This document shows, in pieces, positions 10,001 to 18,924 of a stretch of 32,911 bases of DNA. Origin of the DNA: Bacillota bacterium. GTDB lineage: Bacteria; Bacillota_I; Bacilli_A; ML615J-28; CAG-698. The notes below the pieces were generated by a model. The model ran no database searches, was not told the origin of the DNA, and saw nothing but the letters and a program-made list of their open reading frames with translations. The stretch spans positions 1 through 32,911 of the forward strand of contig JAEEHM010000025.1 of the NCBI GenBank assembly GCA_016280895.1, in the 5' to 3' direction. The first letter of the stretch is position 1; each line of letters begins with the position of its first letter. The position numbers and the translations under genes are program-made.

Positions 10001-13000
10001 TTATGATATTTCAGCATTATCATTTACAAATAATCCAAACTTTTTAACATTTGATGAAGTAGTATGTAGCAGTAGATATAATACTACAGGTGTTACTTCA
10101 AATGGAAATAGTATTATTTCTATTAGTACAACAAATAAAATTATTGCTCAAGCTGGTGATACATATATTAGTAAAACTACTTATGGATCTCAATCTGGAA
10201 AAGAAATAAATGGCGAAACAAGATATTATTATGATGTTAAACATGCACTTGAAAATATTGATGAAGATAAATATGCTTTCTATATTTATTCAATAAAACA
10301 ATATGCTCATTCAACAATCAATGCTTGGTTTAATGGCCCAACATCATTTACTGGTGATTTAGATATGACTGGTATTTCATATTATCCAGTTAATTTAAGT
10401 AATCAAACACTAGTATTTGATAATTGTACAATCAAGCTTGATAATATCTTAATGCAAACAAGAGTAAAAAAATCAACAAGTTCATTAGATACTAGAACAC
10501 TTACAAGTAATACTACTCAGCATTATATGATGCATAGCGCAATGTTTTTAAGTGTTACTGGTGATATTACAATTAAAGATTCAACACTTCAAGGAAATGT
10601 ATTAAGAATAGGATCTAGTTCATGCGGATTCATTGTTCAAAAAACATTAGGTAATAATGATACAGTCAATACAAAACTAAAACTTAATAATGTAAACCTT
10701 GATGGTGTTTATATCAATACAAGTGCAAGCAATCATTTTACTTCTACAAGTAGTATTGCTCCACTATTAGTAAATAAAATTGGTAAGAATACAAGCCTTT
10801 CTATTGATGGTTTGTATCAATCTACAACAGCATATGCAGATTTCACATCTTATTATGCTGCATCAAGCTTAATTGGTCATGTTGGTGATGCAAGTGCTCG
10901 TGCTATTTATTTAACATTCTCACATGTTAAATTAGATGGGCGTTCATCAGCTACATCAATTGGAAATATGGATAGTGCATATGGTACTACAAAATCTATT
11001 TTCTCACATGCACTTTTCTTAGAAAGTTTAAAATATTTTGGTGAATCTAGTGCAACATACAATTTTACATTAGACGATGATTGGCAAAATTCAACAAGTG
11101 CAGTTCATAATGTTGCATATGGTAAGGAAATAACAAGCTCAGTTGAATATGCAGATATGCAAAAAACATATTCTGGTTCAGATTATTTTGTAAGTCCTAT
11201 TGCATATCAACAAGAAACAGAAACATATTCATTTGCGTCTGGATATTTGAAATATGTACACGAAGATTATAACGTTGATGAATCAGATCATGAAATCTTA
11301 GTTAACCAATCATATTCAAGTGCCATTACCGGAAATGGTAAATATGGAGATCCTTTCATTATTAACGCTGATGAAAAATTGGGTATTATTTCTGGTATTA
11401 TTATGGGACAAACTGCTTATACAGAAGTTGAAATGAGCTTGCCAAGTAATTTAACAAGTTATAATTATTTGTCAACAAATTATACAAGCAAAACATATCA
11501 ATTTGGAAGTGATCAATTTACTTCAACTGATTCAACAAGTACTTTTGCTACAACAGCTGTAAGAAAGTATTTATCTGAAGCATATTATGTAGTAACAAAA
11601 GATATTACTCTTCCAAATACTTATCCATCACTTGGTACAAATTCTGAATATCCATTCAAAGGAATTATTATTGGTAGTGGTAATCCTACAATTACTAATA
11701 CTTCACCAAATCCTTTGATTAAGAATTCTACAGGTTGTGTAATTAAGAATTTAACACTAGTGGTTGATACTGAAGAAAATGTTGAATTTGAAGCACCAAC
11801 AGGTACAGCATTATTCAATTATAGTGGTGGTATTCCAACATATGGTGCTTTAATTGGACAAGTATTAGGTGGAGATACATTCATTGATAATGTTCATGTA
11901 GAATTTAGTAATATTAATTTCGATATTACTAGTTCAAGTAGTAAGTATGAATGTTTAATCCCAATTGGTGGATACATTGGAGCTGTTGTTAATGGTGGTG
12001 TAATATTTAGAAATATGGATTCTACAGATGTTGGTTTAACTGCGGACACATATGCACCAGTAGCAGCAGAAGGTAGTTTATATGTAAATCCTATCATTGG
12101 TAGAGTTTTATATGGATATGCCTTCCATGAGACTACTGTAGTACATACAACTGAAGATGCAACAACACTTAAGAATGGATTAAAGAATTATTCTATTTCT
12201 GATTTGTGTTTAAATGAAGCTAAATTAAATGTTACTACAACTTCTAGTCCATATAAAATTACAATTCCTAATGGACAAGCATGGTACGTTTTAGCTTCTA
12301 TTGTCAATTCAGGTGCAGCATCTGCATCTAGTGCTAGTGGTGGATATGATGGATTATCTTTATTATATCAAGGTTATCGTGCAGATTGTGCTGTAAGAGG
12401 TGGTGCAACATATGATTATGTAGGTGAAAGTGGATTTGATTCAAAATCTGATTATACAAGCACTGCAACATATGATAATTATGCATCAAATTTAGCAAAG
12501 ATTCCTTATATAGTAAGAGCATACACTCAAGCAAATAATGGTTCATATTATGCAAGATGTGTATCTTCAGGTGTTTCTGTTCTAACTGTTACTGGAAATT
12601 GTGATATTCCAGCAGGATATAAAGGAATTGGAAATATTTATACAAATAGTACTAAATTAAGATTAAAAACAAGATCTGTTACTGCTATATCAAGTGGAGC
12701 TGATTATGCTTACACAATTACACTTAATATGTTCTTTAATGAATATGGACATTTTAATGTAAGTGCAAATCATGCATATACTAATAGTGGTAAACCTGAT
12801 TCTGCTGGATTTGGATTATTTAATGTTCTTGAAATGGATTCAATGTCAGAAACAAATTCTGTCAACAATATCATTTTATCTGGAAATATTAAATATGATG
12901 TTTATACAGTTAGTGGTGCTAAAAGTACTTATCCATTTACACCGCATACAAATGATAAATTTATAGAAGAAGGCGACAGCAAAATTAAGAATGCAAATGT

Positions 13001-16000
13001 AGAAACTGTCAACTACAATTCTAATTTATCAGTTGGTGGTTTAATTGGATTTGTGAAAACAAAATTCTACATTAAGAATGTTACATTTGATGGACTTAAT
13101 GTGGAAGGTGCAAAAGATGCTGGTGGACTAATAGGATATATATGTCAAAATAATGATTTAATATCTACTATCAAATATGATAGTACAGCAGTTCATAAGG
13201 GCTATATTAATGTTATCGGTGGCCTTGCATCTGGTGGCCTAATTGGTAAGATTGGCTACACAAATGTTACAATTATTGGCGATAGTACTTCACAAACTGA
13301 AATATTATTAAAAGAAGTAATTCAAAAAGGTTTAGTTCCTAATGAAACAGGAAATAAATATAGCGCTAATGCTACTACAGGTGCTGGTGGTTTAGTTGGC
13401 TCTATTTGGGCTTCTAGAGGAAACGGTAATAAACAAGAAAAAGTTCATGGCTCTACATGTGATGTTAAAACAAGAGAGATTGACATCGATAACATTTGCG
13501 TTAGTAAATATGATTCTTATGGAAACGTTAAAGTATTAAATAACTCAGATGCTAATCCAAATTATTGGAATTATGCCGGTGGCTTTATTGGATCTTGTCA
13601 CGATTTGATATTACATATGACCGGATGTAGTTTGAATAATATTAATGTTAGTGCAAATGTAGCTGGTGGAATTATTGGTTTCTCAACACAAAAACATTTT
13701 ATTAGAATGAATGATGTTGACGTTATAAGTGATAATAATGCTACTATTAGTGCTACTAAGATTGCTGGTGGAATAATTGGATTCGTGAATAATCGTGACC
13801 TTTTCTTTGTCTCTTTCGATAGAGTAAGCGTACAAGGTTATAACATTGAATCTAAATATCAAGGCAATTCACAAGTATATTGCGCTGCTGGTGGAATAAT
13901 CGGATTATTGAGAACAGACGTTAAAGGCGATAGGCCATCAGTTTATTACATATGTGAATTCAATAATATTTATTTAAGTAATTCTATTATTAAAACAAAT
14001 TATGCAACATCTGATCAAAACATTAATGGTACAGGTGGATTTATTGGCCTACTTGTAGGTGGCAATTATAAAGATGATATTTATAACTTTGATGCAGTCA
14101 CAAGTACTACTAATAAGACTAGAATTAGTGGATATAATATCTTGTTTGAAGATAATAACATCATCCATCTAAATGCTGGTGGAACTGATGATTTGGCAAG
14201 CAATAAAAAGATTGGTGAAATCATTGGTAATAATATGAATTCAAATCCAATTAAGTTAGTTGCTGTTGCTGTTAATTTAAGTGAAAGAGATTATTTAGGT
14301 AAAATAGTAGGATATTATAACAGTACTAACAACAATTTTGGTACTTACGTTGACGATAATAAATTCACAAATGGTACTATTGTGTTTGCAGATTATAGTT
14401 CAGTTCAATCAAATGAAGAATTTTCAAATGTGAAAGCTAGTGGAGAAACATTTACAAATGTGGAGGCTAAAGCACCATATATAAACGTAAATCCTGTATT
14501 CTCTTTAGCTAATAAAACAGTAACAGGTGATGGCTTTGCATCAAGCATCGCAAACCTATCACTTACTGATATTTTAAGTGCTACACCTACAAATAAAGCT
14601 TCAGGCTTGTATGATTATATTTCTACTTTAAAATATGTTGGTTCTGCAGATACTAATAAAATGGTAGCAGAAGAATTATATTCTCACATTACAATGTTTA
14701 AGGATGAAATAGTAAATGATGATGAAAATCCTTATTTAGGTCCTAATTTCCCTATTTTAGTGCTTGAAGATCCAAATAGCATCAATAAGTACATCAATGC
14801 ATATTTGCGAATGATCACAAACGCAAATTATGATTATTCTGCTGATGATGAAAACTTATATAACATTGTTATTTATAACATGGTATATAATAATGGTTCA
14901 TTTACTGAATCATTAAATGGAGCAAGTTTAAAGAGAAATAGTAGTGGATTCTATATTTCATTTAACGCATTCGATAGTGGTAAATTACAATTCTCACTTA
15001 TTGATCTAAGATTTAATAATCCTGCATATCCAAGTGAGGTAGTATATCATTTATATTTACCTGTATTTATTAAGAAGGTATTGTCATTTGAATTTGAAAT
15101 ATCAGCACAAAGTGGTACAACATATTTAGCTTCTAAATATAGTGATACATATGGTGAAGCATTAATTGAAAATATTGGTACTCCAATTACTTTATATTTC
15201 AAATATACATATTCAAGAAGTATAAGTGATTGGCAAGAAGCAATTAATTCTGGTGAAAAGATTTATCGATCTTATGATAAATATTTGCAATTCAATAAAG
15301 CAAACACATCTGATCAATTAAAAGACTTACCAGATGATACTTTGTTAGCATTAGTAGATCCAAATAATCCTGGAAAAGTTTATTATTCAACATTTAAAAA
15401 TGCGTTAATGCTAGATGGAGTTACCTTAGATTTATCTAAGTTCAAACTTCCAGTATATAATAATGGAGAATTTACTTTAACAGGCGATGCCTTTACTTCA
15501 ATCAAGTTAAATGATTTAATGAATCTATCACTTGATAATAGTGTTGATGCTGTAAAGAAATATGTAGTATGCACAGAAGAGGATGCAAGTGCAAAAGTTG
15601 GTGATACTTACTACCGCTTTGCAAGTGATGAAGAATTATCAGATAATAGCATTACCAAATATGCTATAAAGATATCTGGTGAAGAAGAAATAAGTGAAGC
15701 TTATTACTTATCAGTCTTCACAGATGTTCCTGAAGAAGAAAATCCATTCCATTATTATTTAATTACATCAATATCTAAATTTACTGGTGGAGATTATCCA
15801 GCTAAAATGAAAAATAGTGGCGAAAGCGAAAGCATGGTTCACTTAGTCATGGGTAAGATCTTCTATCATGATAATTTTGATATTAAATCTAAGTCTAAGA
15901 ACGATAATCAAATAATATCTTCAACAAACAATGAATTAACAATATCTATGAAGGCAGAATTTGGTCTAAGAAATGACTTGGATAATGTAATTAGAGATTA

Positions 16001-16994
16001 TATGGCTCGTTTGATTGAATCAACACCTGTATATCAAAGCTTCTTAGTATATTTGAATAGAAATGATGGATTAACTAATAATAAGATAATAATTGGTAAC
16101 CCTGATTTAAGTGGTAAATATACAGTTGATTATGTATTAGACGGAACTGCAAGTGGTGATAGTATTAATTACACTAATATTAATACAACATTATCATATG
16201 CTGAATTTGTAAGTGGTGACTTAAAAGCTTATTTTGCAAGTGGAAATAATTTTGAAATAATAGCAGTTGTGAAATTCACATATGCATCTAACGCAATTGG
16301 TGCACAATTCCCAGGAAGAAATGCAAATTATCCTGATAATGGTGTTACAATATCAGGCTCATCTAATTTAGCGTTCATGGAAGGAGCAACAAGTTATAGT
16401 AAGAACTCACTTAATATGGATGAGACTCCTCCAATTAGCTATTATTCAGAAGAAGAACCTGAAGTCGCAATCTTTGACTTGAACCCACTTGGAAATAAAG
16501 TCGGTGACTTTACTACACTTGGTATTAATGCGTTAAATCCAGTTGATCAAACAGCAGCTGAATTTGAATTATTAGGTGTTTTAGATACTACATCAGTTAG
16601 ATCATTAATTGGCGAATATGATAAAATGTTGGTAACATTTACTTTAAGTCAAAAAATAAATGACTCATATATTGCTGTTGATGATTTGACAAATTACATT
16701 AACACAATTAAAATTGGTGATACTGCTTTAACAAGTTCAGAAATGATAGAAGGTATGATTATAGAAAGCGATAATCTAAATGATAATGGTGCATATATTG
16801 TTGTACCTAATATTTCAGTTTCTGTAAAAACAGGTAGTGTATTAGAAGCAGATCAATTGATGTACACTAATTATAAGCTTACAATTACTGTTATCTTAGA
16901 AACAGAAGATGGTATGCAATTAGTAGCATCAAATGCAAGTAATTATATCATTTACACAAATGCGAAAGTAGATCCTGCTTTTGTGTTAAGATAA
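7038..16994 (+). CDS. Giant secreted GLUG-repeat beta-helix protein, putative adhesin (3318 aa)
   Basis: The protein has a clear signal peptide (hydrophobic core about 13-30, cleavage near VKA-ET at 35-36). It carries more than 20 GLUG-like motifs of the form GG(L/I/F)(I/V)G followed by an aromatic or hydrophobic residue, clustered at about residues 240-470, 765-930, 1600-1650 and 2000-2340, separated by Ser/Thr/Asn/Asp-rich strands typical of parallel beta-helices. The last 750 residues lack the motif and look like several beta-sandwich-type domains. It ends in DPAFVLR: no LPXTG, no C-terminal membrane helix, no obvious wall-binding repeats, so attachment must involve partners. Start is ATG 7038 with AGGGTGAT upstream. 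It is the last gene of the c-di-GMP riboswitch operon. Adhesin or biofilm scaffold is inferred from architecture and control; no enzyme motif is visible. Confidence 0.88.
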   Translation: MIKYKNQINTTKYLLILGIIISLLFVCFMPKVKAETEPIRRYNITSADDLTAYSIAYAAGNRNPSDILDIAINSGSTISKDGFVSIGTSDRPFAGTIITPNSGIEIFALYGCPLFDYVSTDMTIGGSGQIKIMRAEPTYTQTGVLTEGSLFANHVIAGTNAASWNVTLVSYTGEDEEDDSFDCVIKDIAANASVDITFNNQADLNIDGSGNVGLICGTLNANASLSVATVGTNDNLTLTGTDSVGGLVGYMGDSSSLTFKSNNNSRISTITSSAGNAGGIVGSAVNPTFAFDGVTDYIIKENINGKTNAGGIVGYYENTSSKTFNLLNTFAIQNDIEIKATNYTGGIFGTLYNRSSFTFNGNKANETIQVLLTNGQYRGGIIGRYGCNGNKRTLNITNTHTNLTTSSTGTHTAGLIGIIDTNAYVNISNSEIETPDLLHGGLIGYISVKGVFVDVSGTITVKGSGKYRAGLIDKFGQFGNNGEKKYTGVLRIQGITDLSACKFYDWESAYILRERSAVIVYALGDGEGTKGNWTLKRGIAVNKTISATRINHDIYSWGSVLRVDGTTLKESDLFEIDNTNHTITVKSEKLSIGNITDFALTYLNINCNYENTATESNVLFESTNRVSTLLAKDITLTNNIDLSNTGLTGLLRDDGSLTYSGTFDGGNKTITLAIGEQFGLDENGSALSTSTKTGYVSRHTNNGLFASVENATIKNLTVDGTANLYVSVGGMKFSPLAAHVKGATNIENVDTDIDVNLIYTGDNRIYIGGIIAYVNTNGVDQAVTIDTCNAILNIVDTSTAGGGTNPGYYGGIIGFVNGVDSRTQNISITSSSSDLTYDGQDASRATLFGGIIACVEGDTYTKDKRVITVNDFDITLDINGVINSGDLGAVFGYKWASMDAYLSNITVDATIVAINKSTNTAANYGGLLQRASGYIQLDSVSLTKLDYTLATGSSDTFGVLLNKACVYETVSNNKSIHQALYVELNNDNYDISALSFTNNPNFLTFDEVVCSSRYNTTGVTSNGNSIISISTTNKIIAQAGDTYISKTTYGSQSGKEINGETRYYYDVKHALENIDEDKYAFYIYSIKQYAHSTINAWFNGPTSFTGDLDMTGISYYPVNLSNQTLVFDNCTIKLDNILMQTRVKKSTSSLDTRTLTSNTTQHYMMHSAMFLSVTGDITIKDSTLQGNVLRIGSSSCGFIVQKTLGNNDTVNTKLKLNNVNLDGVYINTSASNHFTSTSSIAPLLVNKIGKNTSLSIDGLYQSTTAYADFTSYYAASSLIGHVGDASARAIYLTFSHVKLDGRSSATSIGNMDSAYGTTKSIFSHALFLESLKYFGESSATYNFTLDDDWQNSTSAVHNVAYGKEITSSVEYADMQKTYSGSDYFVSPIAYQQETETYSFASGYLKYVHEDYNVDESDHEILVNQSYSSAITGNGKYGDPFIINADEKLGIISGIIMGQTAYTEVEMSLPSNLTSYNYLSTNYTSKTYQFGSDQFTSTDSTSTFATTAVRKYLSEAYYVVTKDITLPNTYPSLGTNSEYPFKGIIIGSGNPTITNTSPNPLIKNSTGCVIKNLTLVVDTEENVEFEAPTGTALFNYSGGIPTYGALIGQVLGGDTFIDNVHVEFSNINFDITSSSSKYECLIPIGGYIGAVVNGGVIFRNMDSTDVGLTADTYAPVAAEGSLYVNPIIGRVLYGYAFHETTVVHTTEDATTLKNGLKNYSISDLCLNEAKLNVTTTSSPYKITIPNGQAWYVLASIVNSGAASASSASGGYDGLSLLYQGYRADCAVRGGATYDYVGESGFDSKSDYTSTATYDNYASNLAKIPYIVRAYTQANNGSYYARCVSSGVSVLTVTGNCDIPAGYKGIGNIYTNSTKLRLKTRSVTAISSGADYAYTITLNMFFNEYGHFNVSANHAYTNSGKPDSAGFGLFNVLEMDSMSETNSVNNIILSGNIKYDVYTVSGAKSTYPFTPHTNDKFIEEGDSKIKNANVETVNYNSNLSVGGLIGFVKTKFYIKNVTFDGLNVEGAKDAGGLIGYICQNNDLISTIKYDSTAVHKGYINVIGGLASGGLIGKIGYTNVTIIGDSTSQTEILLKEVIQKGLVPNETGNKYSANATTGAGGLVGSIWASRGNGNKQEKVHGSTCDVKTREIDIDNICVSKYDSYGNVKVLNNSDANPNYWNYAGGFIGSCHDLILHMTGCSLNNINVSANVAGGIIGFSTQKHFIRMNDVDVISDNNATISATKIAGGIIGFVNNRDLFFVSFDRVSVQGYNIESKYQGNSQVYCAAGGIIGLLRTDVKGDRPSVYYICEFNNIYLSNSIIKTNYATSDQNINGTGGFIGLLVGGNYKDDIYNFDAVTSTTNKTRISGYNILFEDNNIIHLNAGGTDDLASNKKIGEIIGNNMNSNPIKLVAVAVNLSERDYLGKIVGYYNSTNNNFGTYVDDNKFTNGTIVFADYSSVQSNEEFSNVKASGETFTNVEAKAPYINVNPVFSLANKTVTGDGFASSIANLSLTDILSATPTNKASGLYDYISTLKYVGSADTNKMVAEELYSHITMFKDEIVNDDENPYLGPNFPILVLEDPNSINKYINAYLRMITNANYDYSADDENLYNIVIYNMVYNNGSFTESLNGASLKRNSSGFYISFNAFDSGKLQFSLIDLRFNNPAYPSEVVYHLYLPVFIKKVLSFEFEISAQSGTTYLASKYSDTYGEALIENIGTPITLYFKYTYSRSISDWQEAINSGEKIYRSYDKYLQFNKANTSDQLKDLPDDTLLALVDPNNPGKVYYSTFKNALMLDGVTLDLSKFKLPVYNNGEFTLTGDAFTSIKLNDLMNLSLDNSVDAVKKYVVCTEEDASAKVGDTYYRFASDEELSDNSITKYAIKISGEEEISEAYYLSVFTDVPEEENPFHYYLITSISKFTGGDYPAKMKNSGESESMVHLVMGKIFYHDNFDIKSKSKNDNQIISSTNNELTISMKAEFGLRNDLDNVIRDYMARLIESTPVYQSFLVYLNRNDGLTNNKIIIGNPDLSGKYTVDYVLDGTASGDSINYTNINTTLSYAEFVSGDLKAYFASGNNFEIIAVVKFTYASNAIGAQFPGRNANYPDNGVTISGSSNLAFMEGATSYSKNSLNMDETPPISYYSEEEPEVAIFDLNPLGNKVGDFTTLGINALNPVDQTAAEFELLGVLDTTSVRSLIGEYDKMLVTFTLSQKINDSYIAVDDLTNYINTIKIGDTALTSSEMIEGMIIESDNLNDNGAYIVVPNISVSVKTGSVLEADQLMYTNYKLTITVILETEDGMQLVASNASNYIIYTNAKVDPAFVLR

Positions 16995-16995
16995 G

Positions 16996-17035
16996 AATAT
17001 GAACTTGGTATTAAAAGTGCCAAGTTCATATTTAA
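16996..17035 (+). terminator. Terminator of the surface-protein operon
   Basis: A 13-bp perfect stem (16996-17008 with 17020-17032), extendable by two more pairs, starts just after the stop codon of the giant gene. The T-tail is short (TTTaat), but the stem is strong. Confidence 0.85.
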
Positions 17036-17071
17036 TAATAATGAAAAAATATAGTTTAAAAGGTGATATAT

Positions 17072-17593
17072 ATGTTAATTTCTATCACAAATTATGAAAA
17101 GATAGACCAAAGAAAACTTATGGATATATATTCTGAAAGTAATTTTGAAAATACAGATTATTTTTATCCAGATGAAAAAGATAAAGAAGTAGCTTTAAAA
17201 AAAGTAGAAGAGGGATTTTTAAATTTTATTAAAAATGATTTCCTTCAAAAAAATGAAGCTACATATTGGGTCTTAGAAGAAAATGGAAAATGGCTTAGCG
17301 CCTTAAGAATCTGTAAAGCAGAACAAGATATATATTATCTTGAAGCTTTAGAAACAATTCCTAATCAAAGAAAAAAGGGTTATGCTTCAAAATTATTATT
17401 ACAAGTTATTGAAGAATATAAGAAAAAAGGATCATTTACTTTGTGCGACTGTGTTAGTAAAAAGAATATAGCATCTTTAAAAACCCATGAAAAATGTGGA
17501 TTTGTGATTGTATCTGATAATGGCTATGATTATTTAGATAAATCTACAAATGAACATTGTTTTGGGCTTGAATATCGATATTCTAAAAAGTAA
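17072..17593 (+). CDS. GNAT-family N-acetyltransferase
   Basis: A 173-aa cytoplasmic protein with the GNAT fold. The acetyl-CoA pyrophosphate-binding motif is RKKGYASKLL (about residues 107-116, R/Q-x-x-G-x-A/G), preceded by the strand YYLEALETIP and followed by the motif-B-like NIASLKTHEKCGF. It transfers an acetyl group from acetyl-CoA to an amine; the substrate cannot be told. I start at ATG 17072, preceded by AAAGGTGAT; an in-frame GTG at 17063 lies inside that ribosome binding site. The gene stands alone between two terminators. Confidence 0.88.
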   Translation: MLISITNYEKIDQRKLMDIYSESNFENTDYFYPDEKDKEVALKKVEEGFLNFIKNDFLQKNEATYWVLEENGKWLSALRICKAEQDIYYLEALETIPNQRKKGYASKLLLQVIEEYKKKGSFTLCDCVSKKNIASLKTHEKCGFVIVSDNGYDYLDKSTNEHCFGLEYRYSKK

Positions 17594-17616
17594 TCATAGT
17601 TTTAATTAATTAAAAT

Positions 17617-17655
17617 ATCAATATAGATTGAATATCTGTATTGATTTTTTATTTT
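17617..17655 (+). terminator. Terminator after first GNAT gene
   Basis: 12-bp stem ATCAATATAGAT / ATCTGTATTGAT (one G-U pair), 5-base loop, then TTTTTATTTTT. Confidence 0.92.
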
Positions 17656-17679
17656 TGTATCGTAAATTATATAAAATTA

Positions 17680-17688
17680 TGTTATAAT
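17680..17688 (+). promoter_or_regulatory. Extended -10 promoter of second GNAT gene
   Basis: TGTTATAAT (TGn plus perfect -10) ends about 24 nt before ATG 17712. No -35 with normal spacing is visible, as expected for an extended -10 promoter. Confidence 0.6.
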
Positions 17689-17711
17689 AATGCCTTGTGA
17701 AGAGGTGAAAT

Positions 17712-18137
17712 ATGATTTTTATAAAGTCAAAAGAAATGAAAATTAATCTTACTTCAACTCAAAGTGAAATGCTATCGACTAAAGAGGATATCATAAAGAT
17801 AATTAAAGATAATCCTGATACTGTAAAAGCCTTTGATATTTATGATAATGATGAATTAATTGGTTTTGTGTTAGTATATGAATTTGAGAAAAATAAATAT
17901 TTCTTATGGGAATATGCTATTGATATAAAATATCAAAATCAAGGAAAAGGCACACAAGCATTATTTGATTTTATCAATTATATGGAAGAAAATTTTGCCG
18001 CAAAAGAGTTTACAACAACATATATTTTTGGAAATGATGTAGCAAAACATGTATATGAAAAAATAGGCTTTATTGAAACAGATGTTGTTGATGAGCCTGA
18101 TTGTCACGAAGTGAATATGATTTATTATGTAAAATAG
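17712..18137 (+). CDS. GNAT-family N-acetyltransferase
   Basis: A 141-aa cytoplasmic GNAT protein. The acetyl-CoA loop is YQNQGKGTQALFDF (about residues 77-90), preceded by the strand LWEYAIDI and followed by GNDVAKHVYEKIGFIETD, a typical GNAT C-terminal arm. The substrate is unknown. RBS AGAGGTGA precedes ATG 17712. It is 9 nt upstream of the membrane protein gene, with which it is probably cotranscribed. Confidence 0.88.
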   Translation: MIFIKSKEMKINLTSTQSEMLSTKEDIIKIIKDNPDTVKAFDIYDNDELIGFVLVYEFEKNKYFLWEYAIDIKYQNQGKGTQALFDFINYMEENFAAKEFTTTYIFGNDVAKHVYEKIGFIETDVVDEPDCHEVNMIYYVK

Positions 18138-18146
18138 GAGGAGAAT

Positions 18147-18860
18147 ATGTTTACTTTAAAACATTTTATATGGTTGGGAATATGTTTGATTTTTATTGTT
18201 AGTATGTTAATACTTGCAAAGAAATTAAAATTTAGTTTGAAGACGGCATCACTTATTATGTCAATTATTTGTATTCTTAGTGAAGTAAGTAAAATGATGA
18301 GTGATATGCAAGAAAATGTAGCTGGGGGAATGAGTTTAGATCCAAGAAGTTTGCCATTTCATTTGTGTTCATTGATGATCTTTGTAGTCTTTTATATTTT
18401 CTTGGCGCCCGATTCTAAGTTAAAACAAACTCTCATTAATTTCTTAGCTGCCATTGGCACAATTGGAAGTTTTATGGCTTTAATCATCCCTACAAATGGA
18501 GTAGAGTTTAATGAAATTGGTCCTTATCAATGTTTTGTATATCATGCTGGATTGATATGGTTTTCTATTTATTTAATTATGTCTAAGAATGCGAAATTAG
18601 ATTTGAAAGCTTATATTACTAATATTTCTATTTTATCTTTCTTAGCTTTTATGATGATTTATGTTAATAGCGCATTATCTCAATATGGTACTAATTTCTT
18701 TTATGTAGTTAGACCACCAATGGATAATCTTCCAATTCTTAATTTGAATCATGGATGGTATGTCTATTTTATAACTTTATTAATTCTTGGAATTACTTTA
18801 ATGACCTTATTCCATTTGCCATTTATTATTAAAAATAAAACTAAGAAGGAAGAAGCATAA
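18147..18860 (+). CDS. TIGR02206/YwaF-like integral membrane protein
   Basis: A 237-aa protein with about seven hydrophobic segments. Family landmarks are LPFHLCSL near residue 70, a YHAGLIWF segment near 130, and the NFFYVVRPP ... NLNHGWYVYF region near 190-210, which recall the YwaF/TIGR02206 membrane proteins of Bacillota. Their biochemical role is not established. The Lys-rich C-terminus is likely cytoplasmic. AGGAGGAG lies 5 nt before the ATG, and the upstream acetyltransferase stops 9 nt away, so the two form a pair. The assignment is from remembered motifs, with no search run. Confidence 0.8.
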   Translation: MFTLKHFIWLGICLIFIVSMLILAKKLKFSLKTASLIMSIICILSEVSKMMSDMQENVAGGMSLDPRSLPFHLCSLMIFVVFYIFLAPDSKLKQTLINFLAAIGTIGSFMALIIPTNGVEFNEIGPYQCFVYHAGLIWFSIYLIMSKNAKLDLKAYITNISILSFLAFMMIYVNSALSQYGTNFFYVVRPPMDNLPILNLNHGWYVYFITLLILGITLMTLFHLPFIIKNKTKKEEA

Positions 18861-18866
18861 ATAATA

Positions 18867-18895
18867 TTGAAAAAATATGAAAATTATAGTATAAT
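18867..18895 (+). promoter_or_regulatory. Sigma-A promoter of the phosphofructokinase gene
   Basis: TTGAAA (18867-18872), 17-bp spacer, TATAAT (18890-18895), 29 bp before ATG 18925. Confidence 0.85.
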
Positions 18896-18924
18896 ATATT
18901 AGTATTTAAAAAAAGGAGAATAAT

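Noticed and set aside
11621-12555. Antisense and alternate-frame open frames inside the giant gene and other genes
   Set aside because: They mirror the low-complexity composition of the + strand gene, lack ribosome binding sites and encode no recognisable protein.
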